Shown here: in pieces, positions 25,501-37,671 of the stretch
Position numbering within the stretch: position 1 is the first letter of the stretch
How the letters are laid out: the number at the start of each line of letters is the position of its first letter
Source: Paragyromitra xinjiangensis
Lineage: Eukaryota > Ascomycota > Pezizomycetes > Pezizales > Discinaceae
Assembly: GCA_038503065.1 (NCBI GenBank)
Contig: JBCAMK010000004.1
Span: 1,439,001 to 1,503,000 of the forward strand
Direction of reading: 5' to 3'
Length of the DNA stretch: 64,000 nt
Notes under the pieces: model-generated
What the model was told of the DNA's origin: nothing
The model's input: the letters and a program-made list of their open reading frames with translations, nothing else
Database searches by the model: none
Made by a program: the position numbers and the translations under genes

Positions 25501-26119
25501 TTTCTTACTAAACTTCATACGTGCATATGTCCTTGGCTCGGTTGAATGTTACGCAGACAGTTAAGAGATCGAGCGATGTAAGTAATTGTCTTTAAATTTA
25601 TGTATGAGTCTTTTTTGGAGGCACATGATAATAACTTTTCCACGTGGAAGGAGATATCCACAGCATATATGCAAGCATGGTTGGTCACTCGACGACCGAG
25701 CCGTCTCTTCAGCCATACAAAAACAACTATCAAGTCTACCCCCTATATTTGGGATCGTTCTAGGCCTATAGGGAGCTCTTATCGGGCTTAGGTAATGGGG
25801 ATATAAACCTTCAACTATGGAAAGTGATACACGTTTGACTTTGCAACGAAGAAGCACTTATACTTTTCAGTGTCGTACCCGAAGGGTGAAGAATCTTCAA
25901 ATAGAAGGATTTTCTTACCGTCGTTCGGGCTGGGATCTCTGAGGCTACTCGCTTAGGAACAATTTTGATAGGCGGAAACTTACAGACGTCAAATCCAGCT
26001 ATTATTACGAAATACAGCCTTGGAGGAAGGATTGCACGTTTTTGCAGAGTGTTTTTTTCAGGGATAAGGTTTGAGCTTTTGTTTTGGCCTGGAAGAAGGA
26101 AACATGCACTGGGTATGCT
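19544..26119. other. Gene-poor region, no supported gene
   Basis: 6.6 kb with the presumed promoter of the 18.5-19.5 kb gene at its left end. Features seen: A runs at 22109-22127 and 24461-24478, a CT repeat near 23030-23042, a 10-bp inverted repeat at 23802-23825, and a related pair of 23-24 bp stretches near 23750 and 23875 (GAGCTCC-AGAC-CGG-AAACCA type). No tRNA or transposase was recognised. Confidence 0.4.
23802..23825. repeat. Perfect 10-bp inverted repeat with 4-nt loop
   Basis: TAAGCTAGCT and AGCTAGCTTA flank AAGC. It could form a hairpin. It is not followed by a clear T run, so a terminator role is not supported. Confidence 0.7.
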
Positions 26120-26610
26120 ATGGGGGTCGCGCTCGCGCTATATGCATCGCTTTCTTTGAATTCTAGACTATATACACTATGGGCCAAGGAAAACGACAAT
26201 TGCCTAGCTACCTTCGGTTGTGAGTAGAAGAAACTCATCTTTGTAATTGCCCAACTAATACAGGGTTAGGATGGTTCCACCAATTTTGGGTGCTCTCGCG
26301 AATTTGGAGTTGGAAAAACGGCCAACGGCAGTTTGGCGTAACAGCTGCAAACCTGGTTTATTTTCCAGTTTATCAGATAACGCTCATGCATTGGGAGAAT
26401 CAAAAATCATTTTTCGGGCCCGTTGCCTTGATAGCTGGGTTGTCGTACGAGTTTTTTCTTCCGCTTACTCCCCGACTTTATCTACACATGCAGTCATTAA
26501 CTCAAGAAACAGCAGAGAAAAGTGATATTTCAATTGAGGCATATACGAACGGGTGCTACCATAAAGTCAGCCACTTGCAGTTCAAATCTACTCCATTGTT
26601 GCTGGGCTAA
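26120..26610 (+). CDS. Candidate two-exon Trp-rich protein, 148 aa
   Basis: Exon 26120-26219 starts with ATG and exon 26264-26610 ends with TAA. The 44-nt intron 26220-26263 has donor GTGAGT, branch-like ACTAAT and acceptor ACAG, and its phase restores one frame of 149 codons including stop. The N-terminus is hydrophobic (MGVALALYASLSL), signal-like. The middle is Trp-rich (TFGWLGWFHQFWVLSRIWSW). A second hydrophobic segment (FGPVALIAGLSYEFFLPL) may span a membrane, and the tail is polar. I recognise no family. A small membrane protein or the remnant of a larger one are both possible; the intron is shorter than others here. Confidence 0.35.
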
Positions 26611-28473
26611 ACATCACTATCGTGTGGTGTTAGACTGGTAGTACCTACAGGCAACTTCCGCTCTTCTGCATTGTACACCCACATACATTTACGTCTTTAC
26701 TTTGTGGTTTCTAAATTATCACAAAGAATTGAGACCATAGTTTTCATGGCCTGTATGAATACCAATATCCCGAAAGATCTTGGCTTGCTGAGATATGAGA
26801 CAGAGAAGAGGATTGGTGCAATGTGCTCTACCTAGTACGTGATTTCTATGATCTTTTCATGTGTCTTGGATCACCCTATCCATTCTGCTAGATTTAGATC
26901 TACACTTCTGTCCTGAACTCACTCGAAAATCTCGAGCTCTTCCTGAAAGCCTTTCTAAAAATTTATGAAACATTCCTCGAGATCGCGAGTCACGTCACAT
27001 GCACAAACAGGCGTACTTCTAGCACAATAGGATCTCCCCATAGTGGTGTGAGCAAGAATCAATAGCTGAGAATCTCTAATAATATATGATCCCGTGGCCC
27101 ATACAGCGAGCCTTTGAAGTTGGAGAAGTGTTATCGTGAGTTATTGAGATAGCTGACCTTTAGTATTGTAGCCGTCTTTGGTTACACCAAACGTCCAAAT
27201 ACGGTATGTGCTATCTTCTTAGTAAAGAATAGCGGGAGGGCATAGTATACATTAGTACCTTCTTTATCGCCCAATAGCTCTGGCCATTACATATTGGTAA
27301 GTGGGTTCGTGGTGTGATATAATGCGTTGCGGTTGCAACACCAGTGCACGTGCAAGAAGTTGGTACCGCGGTTGTTTTTGGTATTTACTATAGTACATCG
27401 ATTTCGATCTGGTCACCATCAGACGGTAGTAACCATCCCATTACATTTGTGCCGTGACATGAATTGAAAAGCTGTCGTTATTGTTGAACGATTTAATCAA
27501 ACAACTCAAACAATCTGAGAGGTTCTACTGACTTCGTTTTGGATGGCCTAGAGCAAAAATTGCGAGTGAGATTTTATGCATGCTAGTGCGGCCCAAACAA
27601 TTCACTAGCCTACTTTTCCAATCTTGAGCCTCATTTGTGAAACCATAAATTACGTCATTCACACCATATATTATTAGTTGAAGGCTCAGATAGTTGTCTT
27701 CGGCGTAGCCAACCCACGACTCTCTCATGATGGCTCCTTGCTTTGTTTCTTTGCACCTAATCTTGTTATCAGCCCTATTTTTAGTTTTCTGCAGTGCTAA
27801 TTTATGCTCTGTTATATCTCCCCATTCATCATGGGTTAGTATTTAGTATCACGTTTGGGGTTATTGATATAGGCCTCAGCCTCGAATTATCCATCATCAT
27901 TCGGGATCAATAGATAGTCTCTTCTTAAGCTTGCTATTGTGTATCTACCTTGTGCGTCAGCATTCAGTATTTGGAGCCCGTATTTATGACATGAGGCTTC
28001 ACACTACCCTCCACCTATCCTGGCTGCTTACGACATTCAATGACACTAGTAATTATTCATTGCCCTATTACGAAATCACAGCTACTTTGCTTGATTTAGA
28101 CGTTAACGCAGAATCTCAGAGTGTAGTTGGAAAGCATGTATATCCCTTCTCTTATCGAGAATCGACCTTTTTCTGTTTTGGATTTTCCACTATCCCAACA
28201 TATGTCCACAGTTCACACTGTTGTTACTGGTGCCTCCCTCCTGTATTAATATCATCTAGTATTTTTTATCATTATATCCGATACCCACATTTTTCTAAAC
28301 CCTGAAACCGCTACGATTTTAGGCGAGATATCCTTTCAGCCGTGGTATTGCCCTGGGATTCAGGGAAGCGAATATCTAACACGGTTCTTGGTGCGTGGAG
28401 TAATACCGGTGGTTCATACCCTACTATCTCCTTGGCAAACGGCCCGCTACACTGGCATAGCTACAGTAAGGAA
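26611..28473. other. Gene-poor region
   Basis: No convincing gene. A frame on the minus strand at 27525-27728 and one on the plus strand at 27931-28305 are open but without recognisable motifs or splice partners. Confidence 0.35.
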
Positions 28474-28583
28474 GAAAAAAAACTAAACTGGCGGGGATCT
28501 GAACAGCAAAACCAAACCTCATCCAGACGTCTCTGGGGGCCAACAGGGAAAAGGGCGGGGCGTTAACCACTATACTACACCAC
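28474..28583 (-). repeat. tRNA-derived SINE-like fragment or tRNA pseudogene
   Basis: On the minus strand an A-box-like TAGTATAGTGG (28577-28567) is followed about 73 nt later by a B-box-like GTTCAGATCC (28504-28495) and then a T run, as expected of a Pol III promoter and stop. The T-arm stem does not pair and no good cloverleaf forms, so it is not a functional tRNA. The segment around the B box closely resembles one at 58793-58887, which suggests a repeat family. Confidence 0.4.
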
Positions 28584-30473
28584 TTTTTTCGTGTATTTGT
28601 TTCTTAGTTTACTGCTCTTTGAATGGAACGGGAGGAATCTGGCGGACCAGGAATGGTAGGGAGAGGCAGATTACATGCACTCGCTTCATTTCGCTAGCCC
28701 TTATCTCTTTATAGTTATTGGTAGTAGTAGATAAGGAGGGCTGAGTAGGGCACTTCTAATCTTCAAACGTATATCACTCTTTGCTGTGTTACGCAATGTA
28801 TCATCATCAAACCCTAAATACTATCTACTGGGACTAGCGAATAGAATAATGAGTAATCGTATTCGGGGGAATAGTCGCGCCGTTAGACAAACATTTTATA
28901 GAAAACGAAATAACCTCTAAAGATTTTCGTTGGAGAGGAACTATATGAGGGATAAGAAAGAGATAGCAGAGGATTTGCAGAAGATAAATAGGAGCAGGAT
29001 CCCACTGCGTAGTTAGTTCTCTGTTCGAAGTAACAGGCCTTCTTGTTCTCCTCACATGACGCAGGCTATTTTAGTCTCATGGAATGCGCCAAAGTATTCA
29101 AGGGGAGGTTTTAGGAAAAGATACCTCCCCAACTCAAAGTCATCCTATCACTTCCCCATCAGCTACAGCCATCCAATCCAATCCACAGTCTCCCACTCTC
29201 AGATCTCCTCGGCCGGTTTCTAGGTCAATATCCTTAGTAAACGAGCCAGAGCAGAAGGGGTTTGGAAACGGAGAAAGGGATGACACGAAGCGCGTGGGTA
29301 GGAGGGGAGGGAAAGGGGTCGAAGACAGAATACGGCGGCCCGAATAGTGCGGATGATGAGAAGAGGGGCAAACTGGAGGATATCAAAGCTGCATTAACGA
29401 TAAGAATAACAAGCGGTTAACCAGGTTGCTTACCTGATGTAGTAGCAAAATGATAGAAATCCCTATTTGAGAGCCAGCAAAATCGTCAGAATTTCCTCTA
29501 ACAACTATCAGGGCCTCCTCATCCAAGGCTGTTTTCCATCCTAACTTTGGAAGAGCCCTCCTAGGGAATCTGCTAAGCTGGCCCAAAAGTGATATACACT
29601 CACAGCCTATCACCCATCCATTCCACCAACGGCATATGTTGACTATACCTGAGGCAATGTCGTCTCACTATGGCTATGAAAGGTTTCCACTGACGCGTCT
29701 TGAAAATATTTATAGAGAAGGCCCGTACCGATACGATCTTTGGGGCAGTCCATGTAATGCGGCGCTTTCGGGGACCGGAGGCCGAATTTCGGAGGCTAAA
29801 GAACCGATAGTCACTTATCCACCAATGGCTTAGCTATCTCCTCCTTGAGAACCCTTATAAGGCCAAGAAAAACACAGCCTATTGCTCAACGGACGCTGAC
29901 CCGTTGCATTGCTTAGGTTAATAGGTATTCCGACTTTCGGATAAAAAACCGACAATCGCTTTGTTTTGATATTCCTACTTGAACCAATGATAAAACAAGA
30001 GTTACGGGGCAGTGCGCTACGAGCCTCCCTAGTTTCAAACGTTAAAATCTCTATCTCCTAGTACCGAACTTCTACCCTGCTATATCCCCCCCGGGTCATG
30101 CACGAAATTTTTTCCGAAGTTACGTACTTCTTTACCTCGCCCCTTTTCTGCGGTACGATTTTCTGACAGCGGTGACAGTTGAGAGCTGAAAACCCCTGCT
30201 TCCCGAAGTATAGGGACATTTGTGGATACCGGTATATTGATACGCATTAGAGTTTGGAAGCTTGGATTCTTAATCTAGATGATGCTTAGAACAAGGCCCC
30301 TGAGACTAAATTTTCCTTTAAGATGCGGCTTTCGCTGCGAGTCCCACCAAATCATCCAATTCTACTATCAAGCAACTCCAAATACCCTTTTGTTTGCTAC
30401 TCCGGTCTTTACTATCGTCTATTAAACCTAATTCCCAAAATTTAACCTGTATCGACCGGTCATTCCTCACACA
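28584..30473. other. Gene-poor region upstream of the RTA1-like gene
   Basis: The right end should hold the promoter of the gene starting at 30474. A 65-codon ATG frame at 29636-29833 with fairly protein-like composition (GYERFPLTRLENIYREGPYR) might be a small exon, but no partner was found. Confidence 0.35.
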
Positions 30474-31427
30474 ATGGCTAGCTTACTAGTAAGAGCTACG
30501 GCGGCGGATGGAACGGAGACGCACAACTATTGGAGTGAAATGAATCCGAGCAAAGGTGCTGCTATAGTGTTTGCAGGACTGTTTGGTATCAGTGCCCTAT
30601 ATCATGTATTTCAACTGGTAAAATTTCGAGCCTGGTACTTTACTACGTTTACAATCGGAGCCATTAGTAAGTTTCTCATTTTGGCTCTGTTGGTGTTTTT
30701 CTCATATTCAACGAATTGGGGACTTATTCTATCGATAGTGATGGCAATTGGATATATCTTCCGATTTATCTCAATCGATAATCCATCCGACCTCGGACCG
30801 TACATTCTGCAAACACTATTCATCATCCTCCCGCCATCCCTCTACGCTGCAACAATTTACATGATCTACGGTCGTATCGTCCTACTTGTCGACGCCGCAC
30901 ACTTATCTCTTATCCGACCTACCTGGGTTACCAAAATCTTTGTCGCCGGCGACGCGTTCTCCTTCCTTTTACAAGCTGGGGGAGGAGGCATGTTGACGTC
31001 GGATGGTAAAGAAGCGCTTGGAAAGAACATACTTCTCCTGGGTCTTTTCCTCCAGCTTCTTTCGTTCGGGTTCTTCCTTGTCGTCTCAGCGGTGTTCTAC
31101 TATCGAGTGGAGAGATCTGGGAAGGCGCCAGTACCGAATTATGAAAAGCATCATTGGACTACTATGATGAAAGTATTGTATTTTGCTGCTGTATTGATCA
31201 TTGCTCGGTGTGTTTTCAGGGTGATTGAATTCACTTCGGATTCTACATCGGGGGTTAGGAAAAACGAGATTTATGCTTATTGTTTCGATGCTGCACCGAT
31301 GCTTCTGGTTCAGTCTGTTTTTCATATCTATCACGGAGGAATGGTTATTCCATTGGGTGGGGTACTCGCAAAGAGACAAAGACTACATGGGGGCGAGAGT
31401 CAGTATGAGCTTACGGGAGGAGTCTAA
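30474..31427 (+). CDS. RTA1-like seven-transmembrane protein
   Basis: An intronless 317-aa frame from ATG in context CACAATGGC. It has seven predicted hydrophobic segments. The signatures fit the fungal RTA1/RSB1/PUG1 family: PYILQTLFIILPPSLYAATI in the third to fourth helices, then KIFVAGDAFSFLLQAGGGG, GLFLQLLSFGFFLV, an Arg-containing ARCVFRVIEF, and YAYCFDAAPMLLVQSVFHIYH before the short cytosolic tail. Family members sit in the plasma membrane and are linked to lipid translocation, sphingoid-base export or azole resistance; the substrate cannot be read from sequence. The two Asp residues in the loops are retained. Length is typical. Confidence 0.9.
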   Translation: MASLLVRATAADGTETHNYWSEMNPSKGAAIVFAGLFGISALYHVFQLVKFRAWYFTTFTIGAISKFLILALLVFFSYSTNWGLILSIVMAIGYIFRFISIDNPSDLGPYILQTLFIILPPSLYAATIYMIYGRIVLLVDAAHLSLIRPTWVTKIFVAGDAFSFLLQAGGGGMLTSDGKEALGKNILLLGLFLQLLSFGFFLVVSAVFYYRVERSGKAPVPNYEKHHWTTMMKVLYFAAVLIIARCVFRVIEFTSDSTSGVRKNEIYAYCFDAAPMLLVQSVFHIYHGGMVIPLGGVLAKRQRLHGGESQYELTGGV

Positions 31428-34400
31428 GGTGGGAGTGGTTCGTGTACATTCAACGCTTAAGGAGATTGCGGATTAAGCGATGGTTTCATTCTAAAGTTAT
31501 ACTTTGTAGGGAGCGTTTAGGTTTAGATTAGATGGTTAATATTTGATTATGTGGCTTGCAACACTGCAGCAGAACCTGAGTTTCACGGTTTTTTCGGATA
31601 TAAAGTACTCCGGAAGTTCTCCCCAGTCTAGTCGATCAAAATATTTCGATCCCATTGGCCTATAATCCTTAGTTCGATGATTAAATTTCCGTTAGGATCT
31701 CGGCACATAGATCCTAAGTCTGTGCACGATCCTAAGCTTGGAATATCCCGGTCCGATAGAAACCCTGAAGAGATCCCTGATAGGCTTACGGAGGTATTCC
31801 CGTAAGACTCGGGCGACAGGCTTCCCGGACGGCAGCGCTAAACTGCACAGCCCCGAATCGGGCTTCCGGAGATCGGAACCCCGGATCAGATAGGATCGTA
31901 CGATCCCCCGTTTTTTGTTTAGGCCCACATCAATCTTAATCTAGTTTTTCTTTGCGGGTCCTTCACTTAATCTCAAACACTCCGTAGTGCTATTTTAGGT
32001 TCTAAGCTAGTGGTATCATTGACAGGAGTTCGCTTATCAATGGTTGCATCGCATGGATAATCACTCGGTAGAATCACAAGTTATCACTCGCTCTTCTCAT
32101 CAGAACAGCTGGTATAAAACACAAGTCAGCAAACAAATCTTCACTATCACACCCTTAGTTTTATCTTGTAGCTATATACACTAGGAATCAGGCACTACTT
32201 CTTAGGGATATTATGCTCGTGACACGAAAAGGTCGCGGTCGTATCTTGCGCGGTACTGGTACAACTCTGTGGTTTAGAAATACCCCAAACTATATATATT
32301 GGTGTTGAATACGAGTTTCTTGGGTGTTGGGATTTTATTCGGTAAAAGCTAGCGAAGAAGAAACAGTAGTGTAAGGGTTTCCTGGTATTTTCGCATATTA
32401 AACATTTACCATAGTAGGACTCGTCATAGGCTCCACTCTTAGTGCCCACTACATTCATTTGAACATTTACCCACACCCTTTTTGTAAGAGGTAAGAGCAC
32501 AGAGAATCTATTTCAGAAACAAGGACTATATATATGACATAGTATACGCAACTTCCAGGAGACGTTGGAAAAGAGTAACCCCACCCAGAAGGTCAGTTTC
32601 AGTTTTCTAATCTCTCATCAAGTATTCTAACCGCTACCTACTATTTTTATCACTGATAAGGTTGCTATTTGGTTGGCTATTTTCTATATACGTTGGATAT
32701 TCTTTGAGTAACCCAACCTCCAGCGCCGTTATTATCCCAACGTGGCGAGCCAACACGCATCTTGGCTGATGAGAAGATAACAAAGCAAAGCTGAGGTTCC
32801 CAACTGCCGCCCCTAGTGATCTACGCTTCATGATTAGGTATACGGCTCAGACGTTCGTATCGACAAAGCTGTCATCTACACGGATATCAGAATAGACCAG
32901 ACAGCAGATCTATTTGATGCCCTGTGTGCAAAAGAACATGGTTAAATTCACTAATATCCCTCAGAACATACGCCATCTATGCAGCCAGGCTACAGCCTGC
33001 CTGATTCCTCACCAAAACCCCCCCGTGATCGCTACCCGGATCGCGCCAATCCGGCCCCCATCATGAATTTTAAACGTGGCAGTGAAGATTGGCATAGCCC
33101 GGTATCCCCTGTTCTAAAGAATCTAGGCCTTTGAATATCAATACTCGCCATTCGGAAAGAATAGTTAGTCGGGGAAGAGCCATTTTTGAAGATGGGTGGA
33201 TAAAACGACACTACTGCCAAGAGACCTTTCAGTGCTGTTGGTAGTACGTTTTCGTCAGTCATCCTTAGTCTTCCGAACAGCCTTGATACCTTATATCCCG
33301 GAAGCCTCGCACAAATAAAGCACAGTCGATGAGGCAGGGCCGTACTTTCCCGTCAAAGATGTCTGCTTCCGCTGGGTTCCAGTTAATACAAGGCAAACTG
33401 CTAGAAGCCATTCTACTGATGCTCTACCATAGGTACCTAAGAATCCATTTTAGTAGTAACGGCTTTCGATTCGCCCCGTGGCACCGCTTGACGACTTGAT
33501 TGGCCAACTAGCACTCGATTTAAACACCTTGGTAGCGCCAATACCAGACCGGAAATACCCTGAAGTCTATGGTTCTCAGCTTCAGCGTAGCCAGAAGTTA
33601 CTAGTATCACCAAAGGGTTCCAGCACTCCATATACACACATCGCAATACGTCACTGCGATTCTTGGGAGAAGGATTCGATGAACGTGTAACGAGGCTCGC
33701 TCCGCTTCAGATGTCGTGTATTGCAAACGAGGTATTCTCAACGGAACACCTCCCTGTGTAGTTCATAACCTGCCGGATTGTGAATTACTTTCTGGTGTGG
33801 AGTATTTTTTATAAATAAGTTCAGCCGTTGGAAGCTCTAGTGTCTAAGTAGGAGTTGCTATTTGGTTATTGTTGTGACTAAAAACCAATAATTATGGAAA
33901 AATAGGCTGCAGCTGGGGACAAGGCAGGGGAGTTGCCAGGTTGAAGTCAAACCAGCTGACAGGATGAAATAAAACAAGGCAAGGTTAAATACCCGTCACT
34001 CAAGGTTAAAGCAAGACTCCAAACAACATATCACGCTGGGAGCACCATCCATTGCCGCCCCGCTAGAAACCTGTTTTAGGCCGTATAGCCCTTCACCAAA
34101 CATCACTCGGTTACGTGCTTTAGGCTCCTCCAGAGATTGATGTTCGTGAATGTATTTCGTTTTTATTTGCATTGCTACGTATATGCTACCTAAACCCATA
34201 TACCTCCTTTGTGACCTTTTCGTGACCCTCATTACCGAAACCCATCCCCCGAAAATAAGAGAGTAACACCCATCCGTTTGGAAAAAAAACAACCCGCAGC
34301 CAATAATCACTACAAGTACCAGAGATGTAGACAAAATATAATTCGGAACAAGCGCTCTACTCATTTGACCTGAGGTAGAGAAGGAGAAGAAAATAGAAAG

Positions 34401-34504
34401 GGATTCCACTATCGATATCGTAACCCAAACAGAAAACCATAATCCTACCACCACGTCGTAAAATTCCCACGTATGATCACAACCGTTCATAAAGACATTA
34501 CGCT
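31428..34504. other. Intergenic with a GC-rich palindromic patch
   Basis: Three kilobases without a supported gene. 31680-31925 is GC-rich with palindromes. A minus-strand frame of 164 codons at 33996-34490, 14 nt past the stop of the next gene, has two hydrophobic stretches but probably lies in that gene's 3' flank. Confidence 0.4.
31692..31906. repeat. GC-rich patch with GATC-centred palindromes
   Basis: Contains a perfect 9-bp inverted repeat TTAGGATCT/AGATCCTAA (31692-31717), a second GATCCTAAG copy (31728-31736) and a 14-bp palindrome GGATCGTACGATCC (31893-31906). The composition contrasts with AT-rich flanks. It may be a decayed transposon end; there is no coding evidence. Confidence 0.4.
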
Positions 34505-35701
34505 TTAAATGTGGGAACTCGCCATGCTCCCCTCACTCGACAAGCTCCCCTCACTTCCCTTTCTATACCCCCTCGAACCTCCTGGCACAACCGCCCTACT
34601 TCCAATAGGAACCAAATGCCCTACCGGAACCCCGCTCCCAAACGTTCCACCAGCACCACCTCCATTCCTCTCTACCGGGCCAGCGTTCTTCCCAGCAGTC
34701 ATCTTCTCTTGCGGCAGATGATGCGTATACACTTTGTGACCTTTTGCCATACCAAGTTGGCTTTGGTCAATACTAGAGACGTCGTCGTCGGAGTCTGAAT
34801 CCGAGTCAGAAGAAGAATCGTCGGATGAAGAGTACTCGGTTGATTGCGGGGATATGACACGTTTTGGTGGTGGTGGTGGTTGGGCGGGTTTGCGAGTAGA
34901 GTGGCGGGTCGATTTACCGCGTTTAGCAGCCTTGGAGGGATGACGAACAACAGTGGGGTTATGATTAAGATTAGGATAGTGAGATGAAAGATCTGAGTCC
35001 TCTGGTTTCCAGCCACGAGGACGGGCAGGTTCCTGGCGATCGACGTAGGATTCGCTCCTGATTGACCGATCATCACGCATTTCCTTCTCTCTAGCCACCA
35101 CAGTGTCGGCATCATTACCTCGCTCGCCTCCTCTGAGACGGCCCCAGATGCTCTCGCCAGCACCCCAAACTGAAGCCATACCAGTTCTCTTCTTAGAAAC
35201 CATTGGGCGGGGGCCGAAGGTTTTCGGGACACGAGACTTAGTGTAGGTTGTGTCAAGTTCCCCTAACACAACCGTGCGGGCACCCTGAGAGCTACCTCCT
35301 GCTCGGCGAGTAGATCCATCGGAAAAGACAGTGATAGCATCATCAGGCCGCTCACCAGGGCGACGGAGAACAGATGACTTGTAGTCCTCCCAATCGGTCT
35401 CCTTCCAGATAAACCCACCCTTCCTCACAAACAACCATAGCACCAGCAAACCAAGCGAGGCACCAAGCAGCGAAAAAACAACCAGGATCCCAGCGGTCAA
35501 GGACCTCGGAGGAACATAGGCACCCCGCTTCTCCAGGTTGCGTGCTTCTATGATACTATATTCATCTAGTGAGGGTTCGGTAAAACGACGAACCGCATCT
35601 ACGAGTACTGTCGGAAATCTTTTGATGAGGTCGTCACTGTCGAATTCGGTGCTGCGTTCGGCAAGGTAGGATGTGAAGGCCGTTAACGGTTGAGGTGCCA
35701 T
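34505..35701 (-). CDS. Single-pass membrane protein with acidic disordered tail, 398 aa
   Basis: An intronless frame with ATG at 35701. One strong transmembrane helix lies at residues 68-92 (TAGILVVFSLLGASLGLLVL), preceded by about 65 polar residues and followed by a charged juxtamembrane segment (KGGFIWKETDWEDYKSSVL). The remainder is disordered: Ser/Asp run (SSSDDSSSDSDSDSDDD), poly-Pro (QPPPPPK) and a Gly/Ser-rich end. The juxtamembrane motif looks like the region conserved in ascomycete single-pass proteins of unknown function, some labelled as endosomal; that link is from memory and weak. No enzymatic domain. Confidence 0.75.
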   Translation of the reverse strand: MAPQPLTAFTSYLAERSTEFDSDDLIKRFPTVLVDAVRRFTEPSLDEYSIIEARNLEKRGAYVPPRSLTAGILVVFSLLGASLGLLVLWLFVRKGGFIWKETDWEDYKSSVLRRPGERPDDAITVFSDGSTRRAGGSSQGARTVVLGELDTTYTKSRVPKTFGPRPMVSKKRTGMASVWGAGESIWGRLRGGERGNDADTVVAREKEMRDDRSIRSESYVDRQEPARPRGWKPEDSDLSSHYPNLNHNPTVVRHPSKAAKRGKSTRHSTRKPAQPPPPPKRVISPQSTEYSSSDDSSSDSDSDSDDDVSSIDQSQLGMAKGHKVYTHHLPQEKMTAGKNAGPVERNGGGAGGTFGSGVPVGHLVPIGSRAVVPGGSRGYRKGSEGSLSSEGSMASSHI

Positions 35702-37671
35702 GATTTCTGCGTTGGCTCGCGTACAATGCAGAAAATGTGTTCAGCGGGGTATGATTGGAGGGAAATTCGTTATCGTGAGAAGTAGGTGAACTGCGTGAGG
35801 CGAAAATCTCGTTAGATGGAACGATAGATGAACGAGTTACTCGGAGAGATTGAAGTCTAGCAGAGGTGGAAGATCGTGATAGAGGCAGGCGTAAATGGGG
35901 GGGCTGCGTGATGTGGCAGACAGCTTCCTCCACTGAAACCAGGGAGGCTGGTTTGTTGTTGATAGGTTCCTGTTGCCGCAGCAACGAATCAGCTTGGCAG
36001 CCACTGACGTAGCACAGTATTCTCTCCCCAGTGAGTATTATGTATCTTCATAGATCATCACTTGTGCACTTCTTTTTGGGAAGTTACGGCTGTCAGCTTC
36101 AAACCAACGCCTTTTTTTGTCTCATGATGCTGCTATCCATGCGGAGTAATTCCGAAATGACATCGAAAATGGTAGGTAGTGGTTTGAGGCTCAAATAGTC
36201 CTTTTGCAGATACTACCCGAGTCCCAGGACTCAGTTTCTTGCACTCCTATGCATTGTCACGGTGCCAAAAGAGAATCTTTGGTTGAGGAAGAAAAAGAAA
36301 ATCAAGGGGAAATAATGGCTGTAAGCCTGATGAAGGAAGTAGGATCAAATGCATACGTGGGGATACGAAGTACTGAAACGCACATAGGGAAGGATGAAGC
36401 AGGGTGCCACGATTAACTTTCAGCAGATTAAGATCGAGGGGATGACGTGAATACAACCATATTTTTCTCTCCATCACGATGTTGGTACCATGTGGAGGAG
36501 TATTAAACAATCTTCTGGGCAAGAGCTTAGACAGGTACTTTTATCCGAAACTCAGTGAAAGTTCACTTGACCTCTTCGCGAAGCTTTGGTTGCCCCTCTT
36601 ATGACGAAGGTGGAGCATCTTGGACACGTGGAGAAACGCTGCCACAGGAAATGGGATGAGGCATCGACCGGGGAATAGTTTATTCTTTGAACACAAATGC
36701 AAGATTCTGCAAACTCTATCGGAAACTTACTTCTAATTTCGAAAAGTCACCAGACAGATTGCGATCATTGGCTGAGGCTCCAAAGCACCTGGAAACTCCT
36801 CCCCCAAGAGACTGAAAGTGGCCCTTCTTGCATCATATGCCTCGCCATGAAATCTACCACGGAGATGCCGGAAATGTGAATATGGGCGGAGTAAACACCA
36901 TGATTGTGTCTGCTGTGGATAGTAGTTGAAGGTAGTAATGATTATCTCTGGGTCTCATTTTGATTGCTGGAGCACAGTGCCGGAGTTCCGATTCTCATGC
37001 ACGAAGCCTCCTGAAACAAAACGTCAGGATTGAAATAAGGTTCTCTGGGTATAATTGATGATTGGTCGTGACCCCCGGGGAGCATCGAACACCAGCGAAA
37101 GTCTTTATTCCTTATCCGTACAAGCCTATAAGACACGCGCCTCATTCTCAACCTCGGAAAACATCTGATTTGAGAAGAACACCGAAGTGCAGCTGGATCT
37201 TATCAAATCGGACATTGTCAAGAAACGGAAAGAGAAAGCGAGACAATCGGCAGAAACAATCTACGAAAACAATCTACGATGCTGGGGTGCTCTATGCACA
37301 CCGTTTACATATGATCCGATGGAATGTTTCGCAGTCCACTACTCTATTGTCTCTTATGAACAGTTGACATGTGCAAGACATGATCTGAATTCTTTCCTGG
37401 TCCTCGTGACACATACGTCAACATACATTTCTAAAGCTCTACTAGGATGTCAGGGCTCTCATTTGTCTGAATTTTTTTCAGCTCTAGATAACAGCCTGGT
37501 TATCATTCACACCGAATTCACATAAAATCAAAAGCTCCAATAACGCCAATCTACCACCATCCTCCTTGGGCACTGGTGGATCTCTGAATATTCTATACAC
37601 TGTCTTTCTCTAGACCTTTCCCCACCATCCACCCACCTTTCCTCTGCTAGCTTTTTATCACCACACACCCG
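35702..37671. other. Intergenic, weak frames only
   Basis: The left end should hold the promoter of the membrane-protein gene. A plus-strand frame at 37187-37525 reads partly like protein (KRKEKARQSAETIYENN), but it overlaps another open frame and has no ATG. Left unassigned. Confidence 0.35.

Noticed and set aside
33370..33450. Minus-strand tRNA-like text (GGTAGAGCATC and a GGAACCC end)
   Set aside because: A-box consensus fails, arms do not pair and no B box of correct spacing is present.
33996..34490. 164-codon minus-strand frame with two hydrophobic stretches
   Set aside because: Begins 14 nt after the stop of the membrane-protein gene and lies in its 3' flank; no family motif. Kept only as a note.
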